Source: Phycisphaerae bacterium (GTDB taxonomy: Bacteria; Planctomycetota; Phycisphaerae; UBA1845; Fen-1342). Taken from it: 9,147 nucleotides of DNA. Of this stretch, positions 1 to 5,744 are shown piece after piece. The translations under genes and the position numbers were made by a program. The DNA lies in contig JAGVEP010000094.1 in NCBI GenBank assembly GCA_020058145.1, positions 1 to 9,147 of the forward strand. The letters are read 5' to 3'. The first letter of the stretch is position 1, and each line of letters starts with the position of its first letter. The notes under the pieces are model-generated. The model worked only from the letters and a program-made list of their open reading frames with translations. It was not told the DNA's origin and made no database searches.

Positions 1-1105
1 CGGCCCGGCGGCGCGCAAACGGGCGCAGCACGCGCCCACCGCCGAGGGTGCGGGTGGCACTCTCATGCCGCAGGATGAAATGCTGCCCCCAGGTGGCCAC
101 GATGGGCTCGGCAGTCCTGAGTTGCGCGAACACGCCACGGGCGACGTCGGCCGTGGGCGCCTCCAGCAGCCGCAACTCAGCCAGGACCTCGCTGGTGGCG
201 ATATGGAGCCGCAAACGCAGCGTGCGGCGGCGCGTTTTGCCGGGCATCCGAAGGGTGGCCAGGTAGACATCCAGGGCGGTCGTGGGTTGCAGATACTGCG
301 GCGTAGCGAGTTCCTGACCGCGGGCCACGTCCTCCAAGGCCACGTTGGCCAGATTGAGGCCCAGGCGCATGCGACCGTCGGCGGCGTCGCGCTCGGCGTT
401 GTGTACTTGCACGTCGCGCACCCGGATGCGGCGGCCCGCCGGCCAAAGTTCGAGCTCGTCGTCGCGGCGGACGGCGCCGTGGGCGACCGAGCCGGTCACG
501 ACCGTGCCGCGGCCGGGTACCACGAAGGCGCGATCGATCGACAGGCGGAACCAGCGGTTGGGGGGGCGCGGACGGTCCGGATCAAGGGTCAGGCGGTGCA
601 GCAACCCGCACAATTCGTCGAGCCCGCGGCCGGTGTTGGCCGACGTGCGGACGCACGCCAGGGGTTCCAGCCCCACTGAGGTCAGCAGCGCGCGGGCTTC
701 CTGTTCCACCTGTTCGGCCCAGGCGTCGTCGACCAGGTCCATCTTCGTGAGCACCAGCACGCAGCGCGTCACGCCGAGCAGGCTGAGGACTTCGGCGTGT
801 TCGCGTGTTTGCGGCATCACGGAATCGTCGGCGGCGACGACGAGCAGGGCCACGTCGATGCCGGTGGCGCCGGCGACCATGTTACGGATGAAACGCTCAT
901 GGCCGGGGACATCGACGAAGGAAAAAACGCAGCCCGCGAAGTCGCGGTGCGCGAACCCGAGGTCAATCGTCATGCCGCGGGCCTGTTCCTCCGGCAGCCG
1001 ATCCGGGTTCGTGCCGGTCAGGGCATGCACCAGCCGGCTTTTTCCGTGGTCGATGTGACCAGCGGTGCCAATTACCAAGGTGGGGGCGTCGGGCATGGGC
1101 GGCAT
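1..1105 (-). CDS. selB: Selenocysteine-specific elongation factor SelB (partial, C-terminus outside window)
   Basis: SelB is a GTPase that brings selenocysteyl-tRNA to the ribosome at recoded UGA codons. About 368 residues are visible. The G-domain motifs are G1 AGHIDHGKS (residues 15-23), the SelB-type switch RGMTIDLGFA (43-52), G3 DVPGHER (65-71) and G4 TKMD (120-123). The run RGMTIDLG together with RLPEE just before it is the SelB signature and separates it from EF-Tu. DRAFVVPGRGTVVTG (191-205) opens beta-barrel domain 2, and GGGRVLRP (355-362) is the family's usual site before the C-terminal winged helices, which lie beyond position 1. An intact SelB is usually over 600 residues, so nearly half is missing only because the window ends. 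The start is ATG at 1105; a second in-frame ATG at 1096 is equally possible, and neither has a clear ribosome site. No selA, selC or selenoprotein is seen here. Confidence 0.93.
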   Translation of the reverse strand, partial: MPPMPDAPTLVIGTAGHIDHGKSRLVHALTGTNPDRLPEEQARGMTIDLGFAHRDFAGCVFSFVDVPGHERFIRNMVAGATGIDVALLVVAADDSVMPQTREHAEVLSLLGVTRCVLVLTKMDLVDDAWAEQVEQEARALLTSVGLEPLACVRTSANTGRGLDELCGLLHRLTLDPDRPRPPNRWFRLSIDRAFVVPGRGTVVTGSVAHGAVRRDDELELWPAGRRIRVRDVQVHNAERDAADGRMRLGLNLANVALEDVARGQELATPQYLQPTTALDVYLATLRMPGKTRRRTLRLRLHIATSEVLAELRLLEAPTADVARGVFAQLRTAEPIVATWGQHFILRHESATRTLGGGRVLRPFARRRA

Positions 1106-1169
1106 TTTACGCGGCTTGGGCGCGGCGCTCGACCCTCCCCGGCAGCGCCGGCCCCCGTGGGCACTGTAG

Positions 1170-1191
1170 CGTCGGCCCTCCGAGGCCGACG
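1170..1191. repeat. Palindromic repeat, 8-bp arms (CGTCGGCC / GGCCGACG)
   Basis: The arms CGTCGGCC (1170-1177) and GGCCGACG (1184-1191) are perfectly complementary around a 6-base loop. The same arm sequences occur in inside-out order at 8643-8664, suggesting a dispersed repeat family. A half copy of the GTGGGCACTG element abuts it on the left at 1157-1166. Confidence 0.7.
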
Positions 1192-1219
1192 GCGAATGCG
1201 GATGGTCGCCGCCCGCCTA

Positions 1220-1241
1220 CGTCCGCCACGGGGGGCGGACG
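1220..1241. repeat. Palindromic repeat, 8-bp arms (CGTCCGCC / GGCGGACG)
   Basis: The arms CGTCCGCC (1220-1227) and GGCGGACG (1234-1241) enclose a 6-base loop. It has the same size as the hairpin at 1170-1191 and differs from it by a single base change in each arm, which looks like a compensated pair. Confidence 0.65.
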
Positions 1242-1264
1242 CTCCGGCGGCGGCGATGGCGGTT

Positions 1265-1939
1265 CTATGTTCGCGGCGACAGGTCGTCCACCTGCCCGAG
1301 CCGGCGATACCAGTACAGCGAATACAGCACTAGCCACACGGTGACGACGCCGAGACCGCCCATCAAGACGACGAAGCAAATCCACTCGGCCGGGGCCAGC
1401 AAGCCGGCCAGCACGCTGGCCACGCCCACCACCACGAACAGCTTGCCGCCGAGGCGATGGGTCTTTTCCCAAACCGCATCGCTCGCCAGCGTCCAGGGCG
1501 TGCGAATCCCGAGGTAGAAGTTCCGCCGCACTTTTCCGAGCCAGTTGCCCAGGGCGGTGAGCATAACGCCGAGCACGACGCTGATCGCCGCGCCAATACG
1601 CAGACTGTGACCGGAACTGGCCAGGAGAATGACGACGTGCAACGCGAGCATGCCGGCCATGACGGTGACACAGATTCGCCCGTAGGTATCCCGGAACTGC
1701 TCGAAGTTCTTGCGAAACGGGCCCAGGAGCGGCAGGCCGACCAGCAGCCCGACCATCAGCAGCACGAGCCCTGGCGGCAAGAGCAGCGGCATCCACTTCG
1801 AGCCGTGGTCGTCAATTTCGCCGCGGATGTTCCAGTGCGTCGGCACGGTGTCGGGCAGAGCCGGATAGAAACCGGCGCTCACGGCGATCATGGCCAGTTG
1901 CAGCACAATAAGCACGATCAAATAGGGACGCGGAATCAT
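1265..1939 (-). CDS. sdpI: SdpI/YhfL-type membrane protein with DUF1648 (immunity/receptor protein)
   Basis: A 224-residue integral membrane protein of the SdpI family. In Bacillus subtilis, SdpI protects against the SdpC toxin and holds the repressor SdpR at the membrane. About six hydrophobic segments are visible, near residues 5-25, 50-72, 90-110, 115-133, 166-183 and 188-210. The loop after the first segment has the DUF1648 signature PDTVPTHWNIRGEIDDHGSK (29-48). Residues 131-168 carry the SdpI domain hallmark: GNWLGK, then NFYLGIRTPWTL, then WEKTHR and G. The ATG at 1939 overlaps the upstream repressor's stop in an ATGA arrangement, which implies translational coupling. No SdpA, SdpB or SdpC toxin gene is in the window, so the ligand here is unknown. 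The family call is firm; the immunity role is inferred by homology. Confidence 0.88.
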   Translation of the reverse strand: MIPRPYLIVLIVLQLAMIAVSAGFYPALPDTVPTHWNIRGEIDDHGSKWMPLLLPPGLVLLMVGLLVGLPLLGPFRKNFEQFRDTYGRICVTVMAGMLALHVVILLASSGHSLRIGAAISVVLGVMLTALGNWLGKVRRNFYLGIRTPWTLASDAVWEKTHRLGGKLFVVVGVASVLAGLLAPAEWICFVVLMGGLGVVTVWLVLYSLYWYRRLGQVDDLSPRT

Positions 1940-2274
1940 GGGGTGGGCTCCTCGTTCTTCGGCGGCACGCTGTCACCGGGGGTGGTCGCGGCGGAATCCG
2001 GCTGGCTGCCGATGGAGAACGTGTGCAGCAGGAAGCGGGCGAGGTCCTCAACCACACTCGTGTTGAGGTTGTATTCGATGAACTGGCCGCAGCGGCGGTC
2101 GAAGATCAGGTCGGCTGCTTTCAGCACGCGCAGATGGAACGAGAGGGCGTTCGGCGCGACGCCGACTTGCTCGGCGAGCTGCCCGGCGTTGAGCGGTCCA
2201 CCGCGGAGGGCGCCGAGGACGCCGCGGCGGGTTGGATCGGCGAGGGCTTTGAATGATTTATCGGAGCCGAACAT
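1936..2274 (-). CDS. sdpR: ArsR/SdpR-family transcriptional repressor
   Basis: A 112-residue winged-helix DNA-binding protein. FKALADPTRRGVLGALRGG (residues 8-26) is the ArsR-family first helix. LNAGQLAEQVGVAPNALSFHLRVLK (28-52) is the helix-turn-helix, and FDRRCGQFIEYNLNTSVVEDL (58-78) is the wing and following helix. The GQFIEYNLNTSVV run is close to what I recall of B. subtilis SdpR (GQFIYYSLNTTVL). There is no ArsR-type CxC metal site; the single cysteine is at residue 62. The tail after residue 90 is polar and likely disordered. I chose ATG 2274, because AAGGTG sits seven bases upstream and the family starts about here; an in-frame ATG at 2292 would add six residues. It is co-transcribed with sdpI and probably autoregulated through the palindrome at 2293-2308. 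Confidence 0.88.
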   Translation of the reverse strand: MFGSDKSFKALADPTRRGVLGALRGGPLNAGQLAEQVGVAPNALSFHLRVLKAADLIFDRRCGQFIEYNLNTSVVEDLARFLLHTFSIGSQPDSAATTPGDSVPPKNEEPTP

Positions 2275-2292
2275 GGGTTGCACCTTCAACAT

Positions 2293-2308
2293 TTCAACTA
2301 CTATTGAA
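2293..2308. promoter_or_regulatory. Candidate operator, inverted repeat TTCAA-N6-TTGAA
   Basis: Perfect 5-bp arms lie 19 bases upstream of the chosen sdpR ATG and directly downstream of a TATAAT box, overlapping the expected transcription start. ArsR-family repressors commonly bind AT-rich palindromes in this position, so this is a plausible SdpR autoregulatory site. It also stands out as AT-rich DNA in a GC-rich neighbourhood. Confidence 0.5.
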
Positions 2309-2313
2309 TTATA
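2308..2313 (-). promoter_or_regulatory. Candidate -10 box (TATAAT) of the sdpR-sdpI operon
   Basis: The minus strand reads exactly TATAAT, about 34 bases upstream of the chosen sdpR start. The -35 region is weak: at 17-bp spacing there is only ACACAC (2331-2336), while CTGACA (2334-2339) would need a 20-bp spacer. Such a weak -35 could suit a regulated promoter. Confidence 0.5.
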
Positions 2314-2338
2314 GCTCAAGAATTGGCCAGGTGTGTCA

Positions 2339-2379
2339 GGAGTTGTAATGGGAGCGGTTCCGGAGTGGGGCACAACTCC
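2339..2379. repeat. Long inverted repeat GGAGTTGT ... ACAACTCC
   Basis: Perfect 8-bp arms at 2339-2346 and 2372-2379 enclose a 25-base GC-rich loop. It lies immediately upstream of the sdpR promoter and downstream of the nucleotidyltransferase gene. It may be a terminator-like structure, a regulator site or a dispersed repeat; the sequence does not decide. Confidence 0.5.
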
Positions 2380-2404
2380 GCGCCCCCACCGGCGCCGGCT
2401 TTGA

Positions 2405-2423
2405 CCCTCCCCCAACCCACCCC
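2405..2423 (-). other. Potential G-quadruplex motif downstream of the nucleotidyltransferase gene
   Basis: The minus strand reads GGGGTGGGTTGGGGGAGGG, four G-tracts of at least three separated by 1-2 bases, matching the classic short-loop quadruplex pattern. It begins about 30 bases after the stop codon at 2454, on the transcript-sense strand. Preceding C-runs at 2428-2440 could instead pair with it into a hairpin, so it may serve in transcript ending. Confidence 0.45.
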
Positions 2424-2453
2424 ATAGGAGGGCGGGGGGTTTTGTGAAGCGCT

Positions 2454-3905
2454 CTACGCGAAGAGGGCCGGTTTCCCCGTCGTGAGCACCGGGGGCGTTT
2501 TCAACTGCTGTTGCAGGTCCGCGGCATCGAGCGCAAACGCCGGGCTGATCTCGATCGGCAACGCCGGCTCGCCATCGGCAGCGCGCGGGACGGTGACGCC
2601 GCTGGTATCGAGCCAGCGGGCCGCACGGCGGATCAAATCCCGCTGGGCCGTCGCGGGCGAATCCACCCCCGCAGCATTCTTGACCGGGCTGAACTCCTCC
2701 TCGCGGCGGGTGTACAGAACCAACGGATTACGGGCCAGCGGAATCGCGTCGAAGACGAGCATTTCGAGCTTAACCGCGTTTGGCGAGGCCGGTTTGACTT
2801 GGTTGCCGGCTTCATCGACCGTGGTCACCTGCTTGTCCGCCCGGTGCCACGGCAGTTGCACCGCAGAGTTGAATGTCGTTAGGCGCTCGACGAACGCGCG
2901 GCTCAGGATATGGATCGCAATGCTGCCGGCGTCGAAGCGGCGGGTTGCGTCCGGGTTCCTGGCCCGCATCAACTCGTCCGGCATGTCGCTGTACTCGATG
3001 ACTTCGAGTTGGCCATCGACTTGGCAAAAAACGCCGACGCGCTCCTCGTCATACGCCTTGCGGACGGCCTTGCTCGACATTTCTGAGCCGGTCACGAGGT
3101 GCAGGCCGATGAACAGAGGGTCGATGACGCGCACGAGCGGGTTATCGACCTGGAAATAGCTGATGGTGTCGATGCCGCGGCGGCGCATGTCGGCGAGGGC
3201 CCCGTTGTCGGCGAGGGCGCGCAGGCTGCCGCCGTGACCGTCGGGCGAAAGGGCGACGCGGTGGCGTTCGGCGAGCGCGATCCGCCCGTCCGGGAGGAAC
3301 GCGGGCATCTGGCCCTGGCGGAAGAACGTGACATCGTCGGGCGACAGGCCGAAGTAGCGGTTCTGCTCGAAAAACGCGGTGGTCTCGGCGTGGTTGGTCA
3401 GGCTGGTCATGATGTACCAGTGCGGGCGGCGGCCATAGCGGCGGGCCGTGCCGAGCAGACCTTCGGCGAAGACCTGGAACAGCGGGGCGTCGCGGACGGG
3501 GGTGATGCGGAAGGCGCCCTTGGGGCCGTCGTAGCCGAGGCGTGTGCCCTGTCCGCCGGCGACCATGAACGCGGCGACGCGGCCGGCGTGGATGGCGTCT
3601 TCGCCGGCCCGGCGGGCTTGGGCGTACTCTGTAGGGTGGGCACTGCCCACCATCTTCCCCACTTCGCCGGCGGCGGGATAGCACTCGGGCGGCTCGATGT
3701 GCTGTGGGACGTGGACTGCCGGCCGCTGTCGCACGTACGAGTTGATGAGTGGTGCGCAGCGGACGAAGTCGACTTGGTCGAGGTCGTCGAGCAGTTGTGA
3801 CCGCTGCTGGTCGTCAAGCTGCGGCCAGAAGGAGAGCAGATGGGCTTGCCCGAACTCCGCCAGCTTGCTCTGATACGCGCGATGGCGTGCGTCGAGTGTG
3901 GACAT
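2454..3905 (-). CDS. UDPGP-type sugar-1-phosphate uridylyltransferase (UDP-GlcNAc pyrophosphorylase-like)
   Basis: A 483-residue cytoplasmic enzyme of the UDPGP family, which makes UDP-sugars from UTP and a sugar 1-phosphate for envelope polysaccharide synthesis. The nucleotide-binding loop is VAGGQGTRLGYDGPKG (residues 115-130). Further on, SPDGHGGSLRAL and YFQVDNPLVRVIDPLFIG match the uridine- and sugar-binding loops of eukaryote-type UDP-N-acetylhexosamine pyrophosphorylases, so GlcNAc or GalNAc 1-phosphate is the likelier substrate; glucose 1-phosphate is not excluded. The length fits that family. Residues 86-92 (VGSAHPT) are encoded by a dispersed palindromic repeat lying in the linker just before the catalytic domain. 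The start is ATG 3905: a strong GGAAGGAG lies 13 bases upstream, rather far, but an in-frame TGA blocks any earlier start. Confidence 0.85.
   Translation of the reverse strand: MSTLDARHRAYQSKLAEFGQAHLLSFWPQLDDQQRSQLLDDLDQVDFVRCAPLINSYVRQRPAVHVPQHIEPPECYPAAGEVGKMVGSAHPTEYAQARRAGEDAIHAGRVAAFMVAGGQGTRLGYDGPKGAFRITPVRDAPLFQVFAEGLLGTARRYGRRPHWYIMTSLTNHAETTAFFEQNRYFGLSPDDVTFFRQGQMPAFLPDGRIALAERHRVALSPDGHGGSLRALADNGALADMRRRGIDTISYFQVDNPLVRVIDPLFIGLHLVTGSEMSSKAVRKAYDEERVGVFCQVDGQLEVIEYSDMPDELMRARNPDATRRFDAGSIAIHILSRAFVERLTTFNSAVQLPWHRADKQVTTVDEAGNQVKPASPNAVKLEMLVFDAIPLARNPLVLYTRREEEFSPVKNAAGVDSPATAQRDLIRRAARWLDTSGVTVPRAADGEPALPIEISPAFALDAADLQQQLKTPPVLTTGKPALFA
3632..3651. repeat. Dispersed palindromic repeat inside the nucleotidyltransferase gene
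   Basis: TAGGGTGGGCACTGCCCACC contains a palindrome with 8-bp arms (GGTGGGCA / TGCCCACC) around one central base, at 3635-3651. The same unit, including the flanking GTAG and differing only at the central base, occurs at 8298-8318, and a half copy occurs at 1157-1166. Here it is read in frame on the minus strand as VGSAHPT. Confidence 0.75.
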
Positions 3906-3957
3906 GAGCGTCGCTCAACTCCTTCCAGATTAAATCGCACCGCACTCGCGGACCCCA

Positions 3958-4725
3958 TCACCCAGTTAACAACGGCAGCCGCAACGGTTCATGAGCTCGA
4001 TCCGTGACGGTAGCTCGTAATAGCGGCATATCGTCATACGTTCGCCCGTTCAACTCGCGTCCTGCTAAGTCCTTGCGCACTCCGCCCCATTGCTTAAAGA
4101 AAAAACGCACGTGTGCAACGTCGCATTGACGGCGGATCGACTCCACCCACGTAGGTTCCATTGGTCGCGCGCTCGGACCGGATTCGCCGCCGACAATCAC
4201 CCAGGAGATGCCGTTCAGCGTGAGCTTATCGAGCGGGCCAATGAGCGGCTCGCAGGATAGGAAGCGGATGTGCGCCGGCACGGCTCGTAAATCGTCCGGC
4301 CGGCCCAGAACGCGCTCATCCTCGACGCTCGCGCCGATCCACACGTGCCGGGGCCAAGGCAACTCACGGGCCAGTTCTCGCAGGCGCTTCGTTCGCTTGG
4401 TTAGCACTTGAAAGGTGTGTTGTGGACAGGCCGCCATCGTGTCGAAGACGCGGCGAATGAAATCTGTTGGCACTTTCTCGTGAAACAGGTCGCTCATCGA
4501 ATTCACGAAGATCAGACGTGGCAAGCGCATCCGTCGCGGAAGGTCTACCAAGTCGTCGTGCAGCGTGACTCTAAAACCGTTGGCGTACCGGGCGTTGCCC
4601 ATCGCCTTAAGCCGCCGTGCCATGCGCTCGGCGTAGCAATGACGACAGCCTTCGCTGATCTTGGAACACCCGGTTACGGGGTTCCAGGTCATTTCGGTCC
4701 ACTCGATTTTCGACTTCGTGGCCAT
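3958..4725 (-). CDS. DUF5131 / phage Gp37-Gp68 family protein with three-Cys motif
   Basis: A 255-residue protein of the DUF5131 (phage Gp37/Gp68) family, of unknown reaction. Near the N-terminus, WNPVTGC, then EGC, then RHCYAERMA places cysteines at residues 20, 27 and 30, the CX6CX2C 'three-Cys motif'; a radical-SAM-like iron-sulphur site has been suggested for such motifs. Other conserved-looking blocks are FVNSMSDLFHE (73-83), VLTKR (108-112), FLSCEPLIGP (155-164), VGGESGPSARPM (178-189) and FFFKQWGG (208-215). I start it at ATG 4725 (MATKSKIEW), the usual N-terminus of the family. A GTG at 4734 would add three residues and begin one base after the TcmP stop. The near-zero gap implies co-transcription and a joint function with TcmP. 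The family is certain; the activity is not known. Confidence 0.9.
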   Translation of the reverse strand: MATKSKIEWTEMTWNPVTGCSKISEGCRHCYAERMARRLKAMGNARYANGFRVTLHDDLVDLPRRMRLPRLIFVNSMSDLFHEKVPTDFIRRVFDTMAACPQHTFQVLTKRTKRLRELARELPWPRHVWIGASVEDERVLGRPDDLRAVPAHIRFLSCEPLIGPLDKLTLNGISWVIVGGESGPSARPMEPTWVESIRRQCDVAHVRFFFKQWGGVRKDLAGRELNGRTYDDMPLLRATVTDRAHEPLRLPLLTG

Positions 4726-4735
4726 CAGATGCACT

Positions 4736-5623
4736 CTACGGCTTCAGAATATGTTGTGCGATCTCAACCGCCGTTGGCGCGCCCTTTGGATTGCCAGCGG
4801 CAAAGCACAGCAGATAAATCGGTGTTTTCATCGAGTTCCGTAGCGACAGAGGGTTCTTGGCGACCTTCGTGAAGACGGTCTTTAGGCGTCGAATAAAGAA
4901 ATTACCTATCGCGTCCGGAGACACTGCCTTTTGCAGACGATCGTCGTCTTCGAAGAGCATTTTCATTCTCTTTTTTTGATAGAACTCCCGCTCCCATTCC
5001 CGCGTACCGAAGATGCGTGTGAGGGCTTGGGCCCACTCGTCCGGCGGCGGGGCTGCTTTGGGCAACAGCCGATTGACCGCAATACCGAGCGGGAAAAGCA
5101 CCCACAAATCGACGGCCTGCGTCTTCGCGAGCGCCTCGACTGTAGCCCATTCGACTTGCATGCCGTACGGATCGAGGAATACCACCGCACGGTGCCGCTT
5201 CCAATCCGTCTGATCACACCAGCGTCTGAGGAATGAGTTCGCGTCAGCGTGCTCGATCTTCACGTTTCGGGCCTTCGCTGGAAATTCGTCTCGCAGTACC
5301 TCCAGTTCCCTCACGCGACCGGCCTCGCGTTCGATGAAGATGAAACGATCAAAGGACGGCTCAACTTCAAGGGCGATGCGCGCGCTGCCCTTCTTGAAGC
5401 ACTCAGAATCCTCGTCTGGTGGATCTCCGAAAATCCCCACCGTTGGGCGCGTGTCGGCCGAATCCAAGCGGGACCCGGTTCCCGCGAACCCGTCCACATA
5501 GATGGTCGAGAAGTAGCGTGCCTTTGGATTCGCCGCGAATATCTTCGTATAGGCGCACAAGTACTTGCGGACCCGTTCGAGTTTCTCCGAGGTCCAGTCG
5601 CCGCCGAATTTGTGTTCTGCCAT
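4736..5623 (-). CDS. tcmP: Three-Cys-motif partner protein TcmP (methyltransferase-like)
   Basis: A 295-residue soluble protein of the TcmP family, named for its regular pairing with three-Cys-motif DUF5131 proteins such as the one just downstream. It has a Rossmann methyltransferase-like layout: YVDGFAGTG (residues 42-50) as the glycine-rich cofactor loop, FIFIERE (94-100) as the acidic strand end, HADANSF (125-131), and VVFLDPYGMQV (147-157) in the place of motif IV. The DPYG there resembles, without matching, the (D/N)PP(Y/F) motif of amino-methyltransferases. The substrate is unknown. The start at ATG 5623 has GGGAGAGG six to eight bases upstream. A promoter candidate lies at 5665-5693. 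GC content dips inside the gene (my hand count gives 24 of 60 for 4921-4980), unlike the flanking genes, suggesting horizontal acquisition. Confidence 0.9.
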   Translation of the reverse strand: MAEHKFGGDWTSEKLERVRKYLCAYTKIFAANPKARYFSTIYVDGFAGTGSRLDSADTRPTVGIFGDPPDEDSECFKKGSARIALEVEPSFDRFIFIEREAGRVRELEVLRDEFPAKARNVKIEHADANSFLRRWCDQTDWKRHRAVVFLDPYGMQVEWATVEALAKTQAVDLWVLFPLGIAVNRLLPKAAPPPDEWAQALTRIFGTREWEREFYQKKRMKMLFEDDDRLQKAVSPDAIGNFFIRRLKTVFTKVAKNPLSLRNSMKTPIYLLCFAAGNPKGAPTAVEIAQHILKP

Positions 5624-5664
5624 GCTGCCTCTCCCGACAGCGAACTGCCAGCTAACTAATACCT

Positions 5665-5693
5665 AACATACCGACCCGTCCACAGTTCCGCAA
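5665..5693 (-). promoter_or_regulatory. Candidate promoter of the tcmP-DUF5131 cassette
   Basis: On the minus strand, TTGCGG (5693-5688) and TATGTT (5670-5665) are separated by exactly 17 bases. The match to the -10 consensus is four of six and to the -35 about three of six. It ends 41 bases upstream of the tcmP start. This is a weak but correctly spaced candidate. Confidence 0.35.
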
Positions 5694-5744
5694 GTGCCTC
5701 ATTGCCGGGAGGACCCAGGGACCACGGACGTCCCCCCCCGGATC

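Larger units (their letters stand above)
1106..1264. other. Intergenic spacer between the SdpI-type gene and selB, with hairpin repeats
   Basis: This 159-base spacer has no convincing gene. It carries a half copy of the GTGGGCA element (1157-1166) and two perfect hairpins of the same geometry (listed separately). On the minus strand these would sit between the SdpI stop and the selB start, so they may act as a terminator or as mRNA-stabilising structures. No U-run follows either stem. Confidence 0.6.

Noticed and set aside
1..1264. A selenocysteine tRNA (selC) or SECIS element near selB
   Set aside because: I looked for a long-arm tRNA fold around selB and in the spacer and found only simple short hairpins with GC-rich arms.
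1457..2314. Long plus-strand open frame (285 codons) opposite the sdpRI operon
   Set aside because: It is antisense to two clear family members, has no domain and its composition follows the GC-rich codon pattern of the other strand.
3099..3800. Plus-strand open frame (233 codons) within the nucleotidyltransferase gene
   Set aside because: It is the valine/alanine/glycine-rich mirror of a well-supported gene on the opposite strand and has no recognisable motif.
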